A DNA stretch of 34,713 nucleotides from Salinisphaeraceae bacterium. Lineage in GTDB: Bacteria > Pseudomonadota > Gammaproteobacteria > Nevskiales > Salinisphaeraceae. The notes beneath the pieces are model-generated. The model was given only the letters and a program-made list of their open reading frames with translations, made no database searches and was not told the DNA's origin. Where the stretch lies: contig NYTH01000026.1 of the NCBI GenBank assembly GCA_002683405.1, positions 1 through 34,713 on the forward strand. The letters run 5' to 3'. The position numbers were made by a program, and so were the translations under genes. Shown here in pieces: positions 24,494 to 33,249 of the stretch (the stretch's first letter is position 1; every line of letters begins with the position of its first letter).

Positions 24494-25564
24494 CTAGTTG
24501 CGGAACTCGTAGTAGTTGTTATCCGGAATATAACGCAGGGATTCTTCCGCCACTTCGCCGTTGAAAGCCTTGTTGAAGAAGGCTTTCACGTCCTCGTTCT
24601 TTTCCACGGGCTCGCCGCCGAAATAGGCGTGATCGCGGCGGACCCAGGCGGCATTCGTGAAATTCACGTACACCGCTTCCCGGCAGTCCAGCGCGAACGG
24701 GTAATGCCCCAGGCGCGCCAGCTGCTTGTCGCCGATCTTGGCCCGGGACGCGGCCAGCGCACCGTCGTTCTCGTTGATCGTGACGTACAGGCGACGGCGG
24801 AACTTGAGCCGGCTTACCCAGTCGGCATGATCCTGATTGTTGGTGTCGGCCGAAGCCAGCACGATGTTGTCGAACAGCAGGCTGTTGCCCTCGGCCAGCG
24901 ACGACTTGAGCATGTGCTTTAGCAGGTAGTTGCCCATGCTGTGGAAGACGGCGCTTACGCGGAACGGGCACTCCCGATCCAGCAGTTCGGCGTACAGCGC
25001 GTCCTGAGCCTCGCGATCGTCGGGGTGCTTTTCAAGCACCTTCTCGCGCAGCTCGGCGCGGGCCTGCTCGGTGAACGCCGCCAGGTAGCCGGCCGCCTTG
25101 GCCAGGCTGCGGTCCAGCGCATCGGCCGAGGCCCGCGCATCGCGCTTGTCGCTCTTGTAGCTGGCCACGCCCGACAGTCCGCCGCCATTGGCCGGCCAGG
25201 TGAAGGGCACGGCGATCACGTTGTAGTCGGTCTCGAAGGCGCGCGCCCGGCGCAGAACGGCTTCAAGGTCGTTGTTGTAGCCGTGCACGAAGAACAGCAC
25301 GTTGCGTTTTTCCCCGCGCGCCTGCTCGAAAATCTTACGAGCCACGTAATAGCTGGCCAGCTGCCGCTGGTTGCGCGGTGCCCCAAGCTCGTCTTTCATG
25401 GCGTTGGTGAGGGTGTCGGGGAGAATATCCACCGACCAGCCCTGCCCGCGCGGCCGGGCAGAAAACAGCCTGAGTTCGTTGGGCCCCTTGGGATTGGGGC
25501 GGCTGCCGAGCTTGTCGAGCCCGCTGGCGCTCTCGATGACTCTGCGGTTGGTCACGCCAAACAT
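24494..25564 (-). CDS. Alpha/beta hydrolase, DUF900-type
   Basis: The 356-residue protein has VLFFVHGYNNDLEAVLRRAR (about 89-108), the oxyanion-loop region of DUF900 hydrolases, then TWPANGG. The nucleophile elbow is FHSMGN with Ser209, and ASADTNN (238-244) probably supplies the acid. ATG 25564 is chosen because AGAGGGGG precedes it; the open frame extends further upstream. No signal peptide is evident. Function of this group is unknown. It is the last gene of a same-strand run after the YedK-like gene. Confidence 0.8.
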   Translation of the reverse strand: MFGVTNRRVIESASGLDKLGSRPNPKGPNELRLFSARPRGQGWSVDILPDTLTNAMKDELGAPRNQRQLASYYVARKIFEQARGEKRNVLFFVHGYNNDLEAVLRRARAFETDYNVIAVPFTWPANGGGLSGVASYKSDKRDARASADALDRSLAKAAGYLAAFTEQARAELREKVLEKHPDDREAQDALYAELLDRECPFRVSAVFHSMGNYLLKHMLKSSLAEGNSLLFDNIVLASADTNNQDHADWVSRLKFRRRLYVTINENDGALAASRAKIGDKQLARLGHYPFALDCREAVYVNFTNAAWVRRDHAYFGGEPVEKNEDVKAFFNKAFNGEVAEESLRYIPDNNYYEFRN

Positions 25565-25646
25565 GCTCGCCCCCTCTTGGTGCCCGATTACCTGCGGCGA
25601 ATCTAGCACAGCCCCACGACGCGTAAAGCCGCGCCGTCAACGACCC

Positions 25647-26288
25647 CTATTCGAGCGGGTCGATGCAGTCCGGCGCATCGTAGCGGGCGTTGTTGACGGC
25701 CCGATCCACCGGATAAAAGCCCGCCGCGGGCGGGGCCTGCTCCTCCAGCAGGCGCAGCACGTCATCGGGGGACTCGCCGAACCAGGCCGAGGCCTGCTCC
25801 GGCGCCAGCACGGCGGGCGTGCGCGGATGCAGCGCTTCAAGCGTTCCCCGCGCCGGCCGCGTGATGATGGTGCAGGAGGCCGGAAAGCCGCCCTCACGGG
25901 CCGGCTCGTACATGCCCGCGAACACCATGGGCTGGCCCGACTCCAGGTGCACGAAGTACGGCTGCTTGTCGGCCTTCTCGCCGCGCCATTCGTAATAGCC
26001 CAGCGCGGGAATCAGGCAGCGCTGGCTGCTACGCCAGGCGTGGCGGAAAGCCGGCTTTTCCGCCACGGATTCCAGGCGCGCGTTGAACGTGGCATAGCGG
26101 CTGCTGATCTCTTTCGCCCAGGGCGCAATCAGCCCCCAGCGCATGGCTCGGCCGCCGTCCTCGACAAAGGCCGCCACGGTCTGCGTGGGCGCCACGTTGT
26201 AGCCGCCCGAGACCTCGTCCGGCCAGCTGCCGAGAATCTCGCTCCAGTCCTTCAGATGCTGCAGATGATTGGCAAATCGGCCGCACAT
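25647..26288 (-). CDS. HMCES/YedK-type SRAP protein (abasic-site DNA-protein crosslinker)
   Basis: This family covalently caps abasic sites in single-stranded DNA through Cys2. The start at ATG 26288 gives MCGRFA, placing Cys2 correctly, and GGGGAG precedes it. Other key positions fit YedK: Asn69 (TFNAR), Glu100 (GYYEWRG) and His154 (EALHPRTPAV). At 213 residues the length is normal. No LexA-like site is seen before the gene. It is encoded 66 bases after hrpA on the same strand. Confidence 0.93.
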   Translation of the reverse strand: MCGRFANHLQHLKDWSEILGSWPDEVSGGYNVAPTQTVAAFVEDGGRAMRWGLIAPWAKEISSRYATFNARLESVAEKPAFRHAWRSSQRCLIPALGYYEWRGEKADKQPYFVHLESGQPMVFAGMYEPAREGGFPASCTIITRPARGTLEALHPRTPAVLAPEQASAWFGESPDDVLRLLEEQAPPAAGFYPVDRAVNNARYDAPDCIDPLE

Positions 26289-26354
26289 GATTGTCTGCTC
26301 CCCGTGATGATTCGGCCTCGGCATCCAGCCGCGGTCAGCCTACCGCCTTTACCT

Positions 26355-29300
26355 TCAGATAAGCGCGTCGCGGGCGGCGGCGAGCCGCTTCTCGGACACC
26401 TTTACAGCCGTGCCCAGCGGCTGGGCAAAAACAGACACGCGGTACTCTTCCACCATCCAGCGAAATTCCAGCAGCTCCGCGGGTCGCTCGCCGCGCTTGG
26501 CCGCCTTTACGGCGCGCTGCTTGTAGGCCTGCCAGAACGGCAAGACCTGCGCCATGCGCGCCTGATCCCGCCCGGCATCCTCCTGCGCAAGCTTCTCCAG
26601 CCGCTGCTCGACCGCGGCCAGATAGCGCGGCAGGTGGTCCGGCGCCGGCAGATGCGACAGGCATCCGGTGAACACCAGATGCGCCAGCTGATCGCGAATA
26701 TCCTCCACCGAGTGCATCCACTGCAGGTCCATGCTCTTGGCCAGACGCCGCTCTATACGCTGGAAACAGGCCAGCGCCGGCTGAATATGATCCCAGGCCG
26801 CGACCGCGTCCCCCACGACGGCCGCCTGAACCTCGGCGGCCAGGCTGTCGAACCCGGCCTTGCTGCGGGGCGGCTCACCCACGCGGGCGGTGATGACCGC
26901 CTGGATCAGATCGGCCAGCAGACGGTTGGCCGGATCGATATTCACCGAATGCAGCATGGCCGCATCGGCCAGCGCGGTGTCCGGCGGATCGCCCAGACGC
27001 AGCTTGGCCAGATCACGGTAGCCATCCAGTTCCCGCCCCAGGAACTTGGCGGTCTTGCGCGCCTTGAGCCGCAGCAAACGCACCACGCCCTGGCGATGAT
27101 GCACGGCGGCGGCAGCGGGGTCATCGAACAGCTTCAGATCGACCTGGTCACCACGATCCACCAGCGCCGGCGTGGCGCGCACCGTTACGCCGCCGTGTTC
27201 GAATGCCACGTATTCCGGCGGGTCCGGCTCCGGCCAGCGCTTCAGGCCCTGCTGCTCGACGTCATCGCTTGCCCGCGCCTGCACGGCCGCCCGCGCGGCG
27301 TCCCCTAGCCGGGCCCGCAGACGCTCCAGATTCCGGCCGGTGGCGACCACCTCGCCCTGCTCGTCCACCACGGCGATGCGCAGCTGCAGATGACGCGACG
27401 GCATGAAATCCTCCCAGACGCGCTCCGGTAGCTCGGTGCCCGTCATCTCGCGGACGGCGCGGCGTAGCTGATCCTCCAGCCGGCCCTGGCCAAAGGCCAT
27501 GCGCTGCGCCGCCGACCGTGCGAAATCCGGCACCGGCACCACACTCTTGCGCAGCGCCTTGGGCAGGGCCTTGAGATATTCCCGCAGTTTCTCCTCCAGC
27601 AGTCCCGGCACCAGCCATTCAAGCTCCTCGGGCGTGATCTGGTTGATGGCGGGCAGCGGCACACGCGCTGTGACGCCGTCGCTGTCTCGACCGGGCTCGT
27701 ACTGGTAGTCAAGCTGCACCGGCAGGTCACCCAGCGTCATGCGCTGCGGGTAGTCCTGCTCGGGCAGTTCCAGACCGGCATGGCGCAGCAGCGTCTGTTC
27801 GTCGAAGCAGAGCGTCTCGCCATCGGCTTCGGCCAGCCAGGCCTCAAGCTGCCTGCGATCGCAGATATTGGCCGGCAGGCGCGCGTCGTAGAAGTTGAAC
27901 AGGGTGACCTCGTCCACCAGCAGGTCCCGGCGACGAAAGCGGGCCTCGCGCGCCATGATCTGCTCCATCAGACGCTGATTGGCGGCCAGAAAGGCCGGCA
28001 GCCGGCCGCGATTGTCCATGATCTGAAAAGGCACCAGCCCTTCGCGAATGAAGATCTCGCGGGCCGCCGCGGGATCGATGCGGCCGAAATTCACGCGCTT
28101 GTTGTCCGACAGGGTCAGACCGAACAGCTTGATCCGAAGCCGGGCGGAGACGTGCCCGCGTCGCGCCGACCAGACCGGCGCATAATGTTCACGCTGCAAC
28201 AGATGTTGACCAGCCTTCTCGATCCACTCGGGCTCGACGCGGGCGACCTTGTGCGCAAACAGGCGGCTGGTTTCGATAAGCTCGCCCGCCACCAGCCAGC
28301 GCGGCGGCTTGTTCACCAGTCCGGAGCCGGGGAAGATGCGGAACTGACGGCCGCGGGCGCCGAGGTAGTCGCCTTTCTCCTGTTGCTGACCGACGTGGTC
28401 GAGTAACCCGGTGAGTAGCGCCAGGTGCAGCCGCGCATAGTCGGTTTCGGCCAGCGGGGTTCGGGACGCGGGCCTGTCGGAAGACGCGGCCGGCTCGATT
28501 TCCCGCCCGATCTGGCGCAGCTGACGCACCAGGTCCTCCCACTCGCGCATGCGCATGAAATTGATGAAGCGGGTCCGGCACCACTTGCGCAGCTGGCTGC
28601 CCGAGTGCTCACGCTTGGCCCGGCCGAAACCGTCCCAGAGCTTGAGCAGACTCACGAAATCGGAGCGCTTGTCGGTAAACGGCTGCTGCGCCTGATCGGC
28701 CTGCTCGCGCGCTTCGGCCGGCCGCTCGCGCGGGTCCTGGATGGTCATGCCGGCGGCGAGCACGCGCAGGGCGTCCGGCACCGCCTGTTCGCTGCCGGCG
28801 AGCAGTATACGGCCGATGCGCGGGTCCAGCGGCAGCCGCGCCAGCTTGCGTCCCAGGCCGGTAATCCGGTCCCCGCCCTGGCCCCCCGTGGCCTTCATGG
28901 CCTGCAGCTGGACCAGCAGATTCCGTCCGTCGCGGATGAAGCGGTTCTCGGGTGGGTCGATGAAGGGGAAGGCCTCGATATCGCCCAGCTTCAGATCGGC
29001 CATGGTGAGCAGCACGCTGGCCAGATTGGTGCGCCGTATTTCCGGGTCGGTAAAGGCGTCGCGGTTGTCGAAGTCGTCCTCTGAAAACAGGCGAATACAG
29101 ATACCGGGGGCCACGCGGCCACAGCGGCCCGCGCGCTGGTTGCAGCTGGCCTGGGATACCGGCTCGATGGGCAGGCGCTGGACCTTGGACGTGGTCGAGT
29201 AACGGCTGATCCGCGCCAGGCCGGTATCGACCACATAGCGGATACCCGGCACCGTGATGGAGGTTTCCGCCACGTTGGTGGCCAGCACGATGCGCTGCCC

Positions 29301-30329
29301 GGTGCGGCCGGCAAAGATGCGGTTCTGCGCTCGACGGGTCAGACGGGCGTACAGGGGCAGTATTTCCGCCTGGCTGTGCTTGCCCGACGTCAGCGCCCGC
29401 GACAGGTGGCGCTCGGCATCCCGGATGTCGCGCTCACCAGGCAGGAACACGAGAATGTCGCCGGGCCCTTCACGCCACAGCTCCACCGCGGCCTGTTCAA
29501 TGGCCTCGTTGATGTCGCCGCTGATCTGGCGCATTTCCTCGGGCGGCCGGTAGCGCATCTCGACCGGATAGCCGCGGCCTTCCACGTTGATCACCGGCGC
29601 GTCGCCGAAAAAGCGCGCAAAGCGTTCGGGGTCGATCGTGGCCGAAGTCACCACGATCTTGAGATCCGGCCGCCTGGGCAGCAGCCGCTTGAGGTAGCCC
29701 AGCAGAAAATCGATATTGAGGCTGCGCTCGTGCGCCTCGTCGATGATGATCGCTTCGTAGCGGCTCAGAAATGGGTCGCGCCGCGTTTCCGCCAGGAGAA
29801 TGCCGTCGGTCATGAGCTTGACCTGGCTGTCCGCGCTGATCTGCTCGTCAAACCGGGTCTTGAAGCCGATCAACTGTCCCAGCGGCTGCCCCACTTCCTC
29901 GGCAATGCGCTGGGCGACGCTGCGGGCCGCCAGCCGGCGCGGCTGGGTGTGGCCGATCAGACCGCGCGCACCCAGACCGGCCTGCATGAGAATCTTGGGC
30001 AGCTGGGTGGTCTTGCCCGACCCCGTTTCGCCGCAGATGACCACCACCTGACGCTGCGCCACGGCCGCGCGCAGGGATTCACCGCGCTCGCTGATCGGCA
30101 GACCGGGCACCAGGTCAATGGCCGGGCGCGCTGCCAGTCGCTCGCGGGTAATCGCGGCGCTCTGCGCGATGCGCTGCGCCAGCGTGTCGGCATCGACCGC
30201 CTTGCCCCGCTTGCTCCGATGGCCACCGGGCTGACCAGCCAGTTGCCGGCTCAGACGATGGCGGTCGCGCGTCTGTACATCGGCCAGCGGATCAGGCGGG
30301 CCCTGGCTATGCTCGTCGGCTCGGGTCAT
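26355..30329 (-). CDS. hrpA: ATP-dependent RNA helicase HrpA (DEAH-box)
   Basis: This 1324-residue protein matches E. coli HrpA in length (about 1300). The helicase core has Walker A GETGSGKT (100-107), DEAH (197-200), SAT (229-231) and the motif VI region QRAGRCGRV. After the core come helicase-associated and OB-fold regions, then the long C-terminal domain typical of HrpA (DUF3418). HrpA acts on RNA and, in E. coli, helps in ribosome rescue. An ATG at 30329 is the chosen start; the first 40 residues are basic and low complexity. It lies 33 bases downstream of the desaturase gene. Confidence 0.96.
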   Translation of the reverse strand: MTRADEHSQGPPDPLADVQTRDRHRLSRQLAGQPGGHRSKRGKAVDADTLAQRIAQSAAITRERLAARPAIDLVPGLPISERGESLRAAVAQRQVVVICGETGSGKTTQLPKILMQAGLGARGLIGHTQPRRLAARSVAQRIAEEVGQPLGQLIGFKTRFDEQISADSQVKLMTDGILLAETRRDPFLSRYEAIIIDEAHERSLNIDFLLGYLKRLLPRRPDLKIVVTSATIDPERFARFFGDAPVINVEGRGYPVEMRYRPPEEMRQISGDINEAIEQAAVELWREGPGDILVFLPGERDIRDAERHLSRALTSGKHSQAEILPLYARLTRRAQNRIFAGRTGQRIVLATNVAETSITVPGIRYVVDTGLARISRYSTTSKVQRLPIEPVSQASCNQRAGRCGRVAPGICIRLFSEDDFDNRDAFTDPEIRRTNLASVLLTMADLKLGDIEAFPFIDPPENRFIRDGRNLLVQLQAMKATGGQGGDRITGLGRKLARLPLDPRIGRILLAGSEQAVPDALRVLAAGMTIQDPRERPAEAREQADQAQQPFTDKRSDFVSLLKLWDGFGRAKREHSGSQLRKWCRTRFINFMRMREWEDLVRQLRQIGREIEPAASSDRPASRTPLAETDYARLHLALLTGLLDHVGQQQEKGDYLGARGRQFRIFPGSGLVNKPPRWLVAGELIETSRLFAHKVARVEPEWIEKAGQHLLQREHYAPVWSARRGHVSARLRIKLFGLTLSDNKRVNFGRIDPAAAREIFIREGLVPFQIMDNRGRLPAFLAANQRLMEQIMAREARFRRRDLLVDEVTLFNFYDARLPANICDRRQLEAWLAEADGETLCFDEQTLLRHAGLELPEQDYPQRMTLGDLPVQLDYQYEPGRDSDGVTARVPLPAINQITPEELEWLVPGLLEEKLREYLKALPKALRKSVVPVPDFARSAAQRMAFGQGRLEDQLRRAVREMTGTELPERVWEDFMPSRHLQLRIAVVDEQGEVVATGRNLERLRARLGDAARAAVQARASDDVEQQGLKRWPEPDPPEYVAFEHGGVTVRATPALVDRGDQVDLKLFDDPAAAAVHHRQGVVRLLRLKARKTAKFLGRELDGYRDLAKLRLGDPPDTALADAAMLHSVNIDPANRLLADLIQAVITARVGEPPRSKAGFDSLAAEVQAAVVGDAVAAWDHIQPALACFQRIERRLAKSMDLQWMHSVEDIRDQLAHLVFTGCLSHLPAPDHLPRYLAAVEQRLEKLAQEDAGRDQARMAQVLPFWQAYKQRAVKAAKRGERPAELLEFRWMVEEYRVSVFAQPLGTAVKVSEKRLAAARDALI

Positions 30330-30362
30330 GCGGCCGCCAGTATGCCAGCCGCGGAGCGTTTG

Positions 30363-31277
30363 TCAGCCCGGTCGGTCGGGCATGTCGCCCTGCCCGTAGA
30401 TGCGCGGCTTGACGGAAAAATCATGCTGGATGGCCAGTTCGTGCTGCTCGAGCTGGGGCTTGAGCAGGCGCCACATTTCCCCGTGCCGATAGAACGGCGT
30501 ACGCGGAAACAGATGGTGCACCAGATGATAGTTGTGATACTGCAGCAGCGGCGTCATGAGCCATTCCTGACCCAGCCGCATGCAGGTGGCGCGCGTGAAG
30601 TTTTCCTCCTGCGGCGTGTCGTGCGGCTCGTGCGGCAGCCAGAAGAACGCGTAGCCCAGCAGCAGCTGCGTGATCCGCGTGGGGACAAACCAGAGCCAGA
30701 AGATTTCCCAGCCGAAGCCCATTGCGGTCGCCGCCGCGAAGGCGGACAGCGTGAGCGTGGTGGCCAGGAGCGTTGGCTTCAGATGCCGCGCGGCGACCCG
30801 ATCGCCAGACCGGATCATGAAAAAGAAGTACCAGACGTCGATGAACATCCAGCGCAGCGGCAGCAGCCACTTCGGGCCCTCGAAGGCGAACCGGTCGGGG
30901 TCCTTTTCGCCCGACGCGTGCTGGTGGTGCTGAATATGACCCCAGCGAAACGCCCCCAGCGTGACCATGGGCGAAAAGGCCACCAGGCTGAGCTGCCCCA
31001 GAAAGTCGTTCAGCCGCTGATTCGAGGACACCGCCCGGTGAATCGAGTCGTGTATGACGCTGAAAATCAGGTAGCCGATCAGGCCGTTGATCAGCCCACC
31101 TGCCCAGAGCGGCAGCGTACCCAGTAGCGACAAGGCCACGCTGAATCCGTAAACCGTCAGCGACACCATCATCATGGCAACCGTCGGCCAGGCAACGAAT
31201 TGCGGCGTGGTGAGTTCGCGGATACGCGCCCGATTTTCCTCGGTGCGCATCAGACCCTGTATTTCCGTCAGTCTCAT
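30363..31277 (-). CDS. Membrane fatty acid desaturase
   Basis: This 304-residue integral membrane protein has the histidine boxes of di-iron desaturases: HDSIH (76-80), HIQHHQH (114-120), and HNYHLVHH in the C-terminal part, with an additional HEPHD. Hydrophobic segments near 30-52, 58-76 and 175-220 should cross the membrane. It probably introduces a double bond into acyl chains of membrane lipids, or acts as a related hydroxylase. The ATG overlaps the tetR stop in ATGA, so it is translated with the TetR regulator and is very likely controlled by it. Confidence 0.88.
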   Translation of the reverse strand: MRLTEIQGLMRTEENRARIRELTTPQFVAWPTVAMMMVSLTVYGFSVALSLLGTLPLWAGGLINGLIGYLIFSVIHDSIHRAVSSNQRLNDFLGQLSLVAFSPMVTLGAFRWGHIQHHQHASGEKDPDRFAFEGPKWLLPLRWMFIDVWYFFFMIRSGDRVAARHLKPTLLATTLTLSAFAAATAMGFGWEIFWLWFVPTRITQLLLGYAFFWLPHEPHDTPQEENFTRATCMRLGQEWLMTPLLQYHNYHLVHHLFPRTPFYRHGEMWRLLKPQLEQHELAIQHDFSVKPRIYGQGDMPDRPG

Positions 31278-31936
31278 GGTTTCAATCTCCGCTGCGGACC
31301 GGCCCCCGCCGTGGTGGCGGCAGGATGGTCCTGAAAATCCTCGAACAACGGGTACAGCACCCGGCGAAACATCGGCCGGTAGACATCGCGAAGCTGCCGG
31401 CCATACACCAGCTGGCCCGACACGTGCAGCGTGAACAGACCGTATATGCCCGCCCAGGCCACGTGAGTGAGCGTGCGCGCGTCGCCTTCAAGCAGGTCCT
31501 CGTCCACCGCGCGCTGAATGAGCGCGACGAAGTAGTCAAACGTTTCCCGCCGGATCGCCATGAGTGCCGGATACTGCGTCAGCGCCGGCTGGCGCGGCGA
31601 GAACATGAACTCGAAGCGCTCGGGATAGGCCTCCACGAAATCCAGAACCCCCATGCAGAGCGCCTGGATGCGCGCCGTCGTGGAATCTCCCGCATCCGCC
31701 GCCTGGCGGGTGCTCCGCGCGAACTGCTCGTAGCAGCGCACGCGCATGGCGGCAAACAGGGCAGCCTTGTCTTCAAAATAGCGGTAGGCGCGCGTGTGGC
31801 TCGTGCCGGTCTGATCGGCTATGCGCCGAAAGGAAACCGCCACTTCGCCCTCGCGCTCGTATAGCGCCAGGGCGGCGTCACAAAGGCGAACGCGGCCTGT
31901 CTCCAGTTCCTGTCGGGATAGCGCGGCGCGCGGCAT
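31274..31936 (-). CDS. TetR-family repressor of the desaturase gene
   Basis: The 220-residue protein has an N-terminal TetR helix-turn-helix (about 15-60): AALALYEREGEVAVSFRRIADQTGTSHTRAYRYFEDKAALFAAM. The C-terminal ligand domain is of the usual size. ATG 31936 is chosen because the promoter and operator lie directly before it and would be inside a longer protein. No Shine-Dalgarno is seen; the leader is AT-rich. It overlaps the desaturase gene by four bases. The arrangement recalls DesT-DesB of Pseudomonas, where a TetR protein senses the acyl-CoA pool, but the identity of the ligand here is inferred. Confidence 0.88.
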   Translation of the reverse strand: MPRAALSRQELETGRVRLCDAALALYEREGEVAVSFRRIADQTGTSHTRAYRYFEDKAALFAAMRVRCYEQFARSTRQAADAGDSTTARIQALCMGVLDFVEAYPERFEFMFSPRQPALTQYPALMAIRRETFDYFVALIQRAVDEDLLEGDARTLTHVAWAGIYGLFTLHVSGQLVYGRQLRDVYRPMFRRVLYPLFEDFQDHPAATTAGAGPQRRLKP

Positions 31937-31951
31937 ATATTTAACGTTGTT

Positions 31952-31970
31952 TATTGAACGTCGTTCAATA
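31952..31970. promoter_or_regulatory. 19-bp palindromic operator for the TetR regulator
   Basis: ATTGAACG-T-CGTTCAAT, extended by one paired base on each side, forms a perfect 19-bp palindrome with a central T. It overlaps the -10 box and the start point of the tetR promoter at 31967-31995, so TetR binding would block transcription. Confidence 0.75.
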
Positions 31971-31995
31971 TATCCATACGCCCGCGTCAGGTCAA
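31967..31995 (-). promoter_or_regulatory. Sigma-70 promoter of tetR-desaturase operon
   Basis: On the minus strand -35 TTGACC (31995-31990) and -10 TATATT (31972-31967) are separated by exactly 17 bases. Both are close to consensus (5 of 6 each), making this the best promoter in the window. The likely start point lies inside the palindromic operator. Confidence 0.75.
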
Positions 31996-32077
31996 GCCTG
32001 TCCGCGACACTACGGCTTGCCAAGCCGCGCGCGCCTGCTCGACAGTAGCCGCCTGCAAACCGAGGGGTGACGCCGTT

Positions 32078-32659
32078 ATGGATGAGTGGGTAAAACGCGC
32101 GCTGGCCAAGTGGCCGGATGTACCGGCACTGTACGGCTGGCTGCGCTTGAACCGCCGCGGGCACTGGCTGATCCGCGGGGAGCGCATTGCCAACGCCCGT
32201 ATCCGGACGGTGATCAACCGCAACTACGCGGCGGACGATGCCGGCTGCTGGTTCTTCCAGAACGGCCCGCAGCGCGGCTACATGGCCCTGGACTATGCGC
32301 CATTCATCCTGCGGGCTCAGGCCGATGAGCGTCTGATCACGCACAACGACCTGACCGTCACGCGGATCGAGGCGGCCAGCCTGGACGAAGACGGCAGCGT
32401 GACGCTACTCACCGAGCACGGACCGGGACTGCTGGACGACCACGACCTGGACTGGGCGCTTTCGCGCCTGCTCTGCGACGGAGAAGCCGTGAGCGAGGCG
32501 GCCCTGCTGGACGCGCTGGAGAAGCCCGGCGGGCGGGACAGCGGCCTGCAGCTGCGTGTGGCCAGCGGTGATCCCGTACCGGTGCAGCGCTGCGACAGTG
32601 CGGCCCTGCCCGACCACTATCACTTCGTGCGCGACCCGGAACCGGCCGACGGCGACTAG
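32078..32659 (+). CDS. Conserved hypothetical protein (DUF2946-like, family number uncertain)
   Basis: The 193-residue protein begins MDEWVKRALAKWPDVPALYGW, followed by RGHWLIRGE and INRNYAADDAGCWFFQNGPQRGYMAL. I recall related small proteins of Beta- and Gammaproteobacteria with this N-terminus and the CWFFQNGPQR stretch, annotated as a DUF; the exact number is from memory. No catalytic motif or membrane segment is seen. It is divergent from tetR and shares its stop region with the MaoC-like gene, both ending within the palindrome CTAG. Confidence 0.75.
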   Translation: MDEWVKRALAKWPDVPALYGWLRLNRRGHWLIRGERIANARIRTVINRNYAADDAGCWFFQNGPQRGYMALDYAPFILRAQADERLITHNDLTVTRIEAASLDEDGSVTLLTEHGPGLLDDHDLDWALSRLLCDGEAVSEAALLDALEKPGGRDSGLQLRVASGDPVPVQRCDSAALPDHYHFVRDPEPADGD

Positions 32660-33127
32660 CCCGCGTCGCGTTTTCGCATCAGGTTCAGACCCACCATGCT
32701 CATGACCACCTCGCCATGCTGGTTGAGCACGTCGAACCGCGATCGCAGAAAGCCCCGGTCCGGCTTGCTCGCCGATGGTCGCGCTTCAATGACTTCGACC
32801 CGCATCGACAGCACATCGCCGGGCCGGACCGGCTTGTGCCAGCGAAGTTCATCCACGCCGGGCGACACGATGCTTGCCACCGACGAAATGTAGTGCCCCA
32901 CCAGCATGCGCATCGCCAGCGCGGCGGTGTGCCAACCGCTGGCAATGAAAGCGCCGATGGGTGTGTCCAGCGCCGCTTCCGGGTCGGTATGGAAGGTCTG
33001 CGGGTCGTAGCGTTCGGCAAATTCGATGATGGCCGACTCGGTCACCGCTTCGGCGCCGAATTCATAGACGGCGCCGGGCCGGTAATCCTCGAAGTAGCAA
33101 TCGTCCAGCGGGGGGGAGTTTGGCCAT
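32656..33127 (-). CDS. MaoC-like dehydratase, apparent frameshift in a C7 run
   Basis: The continuous frame starts only at GTG 33045 (129 residues), but homology-like sequence continues upstream: LDDCYFEDYRPGAVYEFG is the normal MaoC N-terminus and has no ATG, GTG or TTG in frame. One base fewer in the run of seven C (plus-strand G 33110-33116) would join it to ATG 33127, giving about 156 residues beginning MAKLPPLDDCYFED. The hot-dog hydratase core is kept: FAERYDPQTFHTDPEAA with the catalytic Asp and His, then SGWHTAALAMRM. It should hydrate enoyl-CoA. A sequencing error, a slippage site or a real pseudogene are all possible. Confidence 0.78.
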
Positions 33128-33208
33128 GCGGGGTCTCGATGGTCGGAGCGGGCGCCGGATGATACCCGCGAACGCGGCCGCGAGGCAGCAATCCGCGCTC
33201 GCCGGCAC

Positions 33209-33214
33209 TACAAT
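33209..33214 (+). promoter_or_regulatory. Possible -10 element for the MFS gene
   Basis: TACAAT lies 35 bases before the MFS start in the gap between the divergent maoC and MFS genes. The -35 side is weak, so this is tentative. Confidence 0.25.
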
Positions 33215-33249
33215 GCGCGCCGACTCCGCCGGCTGATTCGGGACGGCCC

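Noticed and set aside
29376-31127. Long plus-strand open frame opposite hrpA and the desaturase gene
   Set aside because: It runs across the boundary of two well supported minus-strand genes, with no motif, so it is a compositional artefact.
31274-32344. Longer TetR protein starting near 32344
   Set aside because: It would swallow the promoter and operator and overlap the divergent gene at 32078; the HTH begins properly from ATG 31936.
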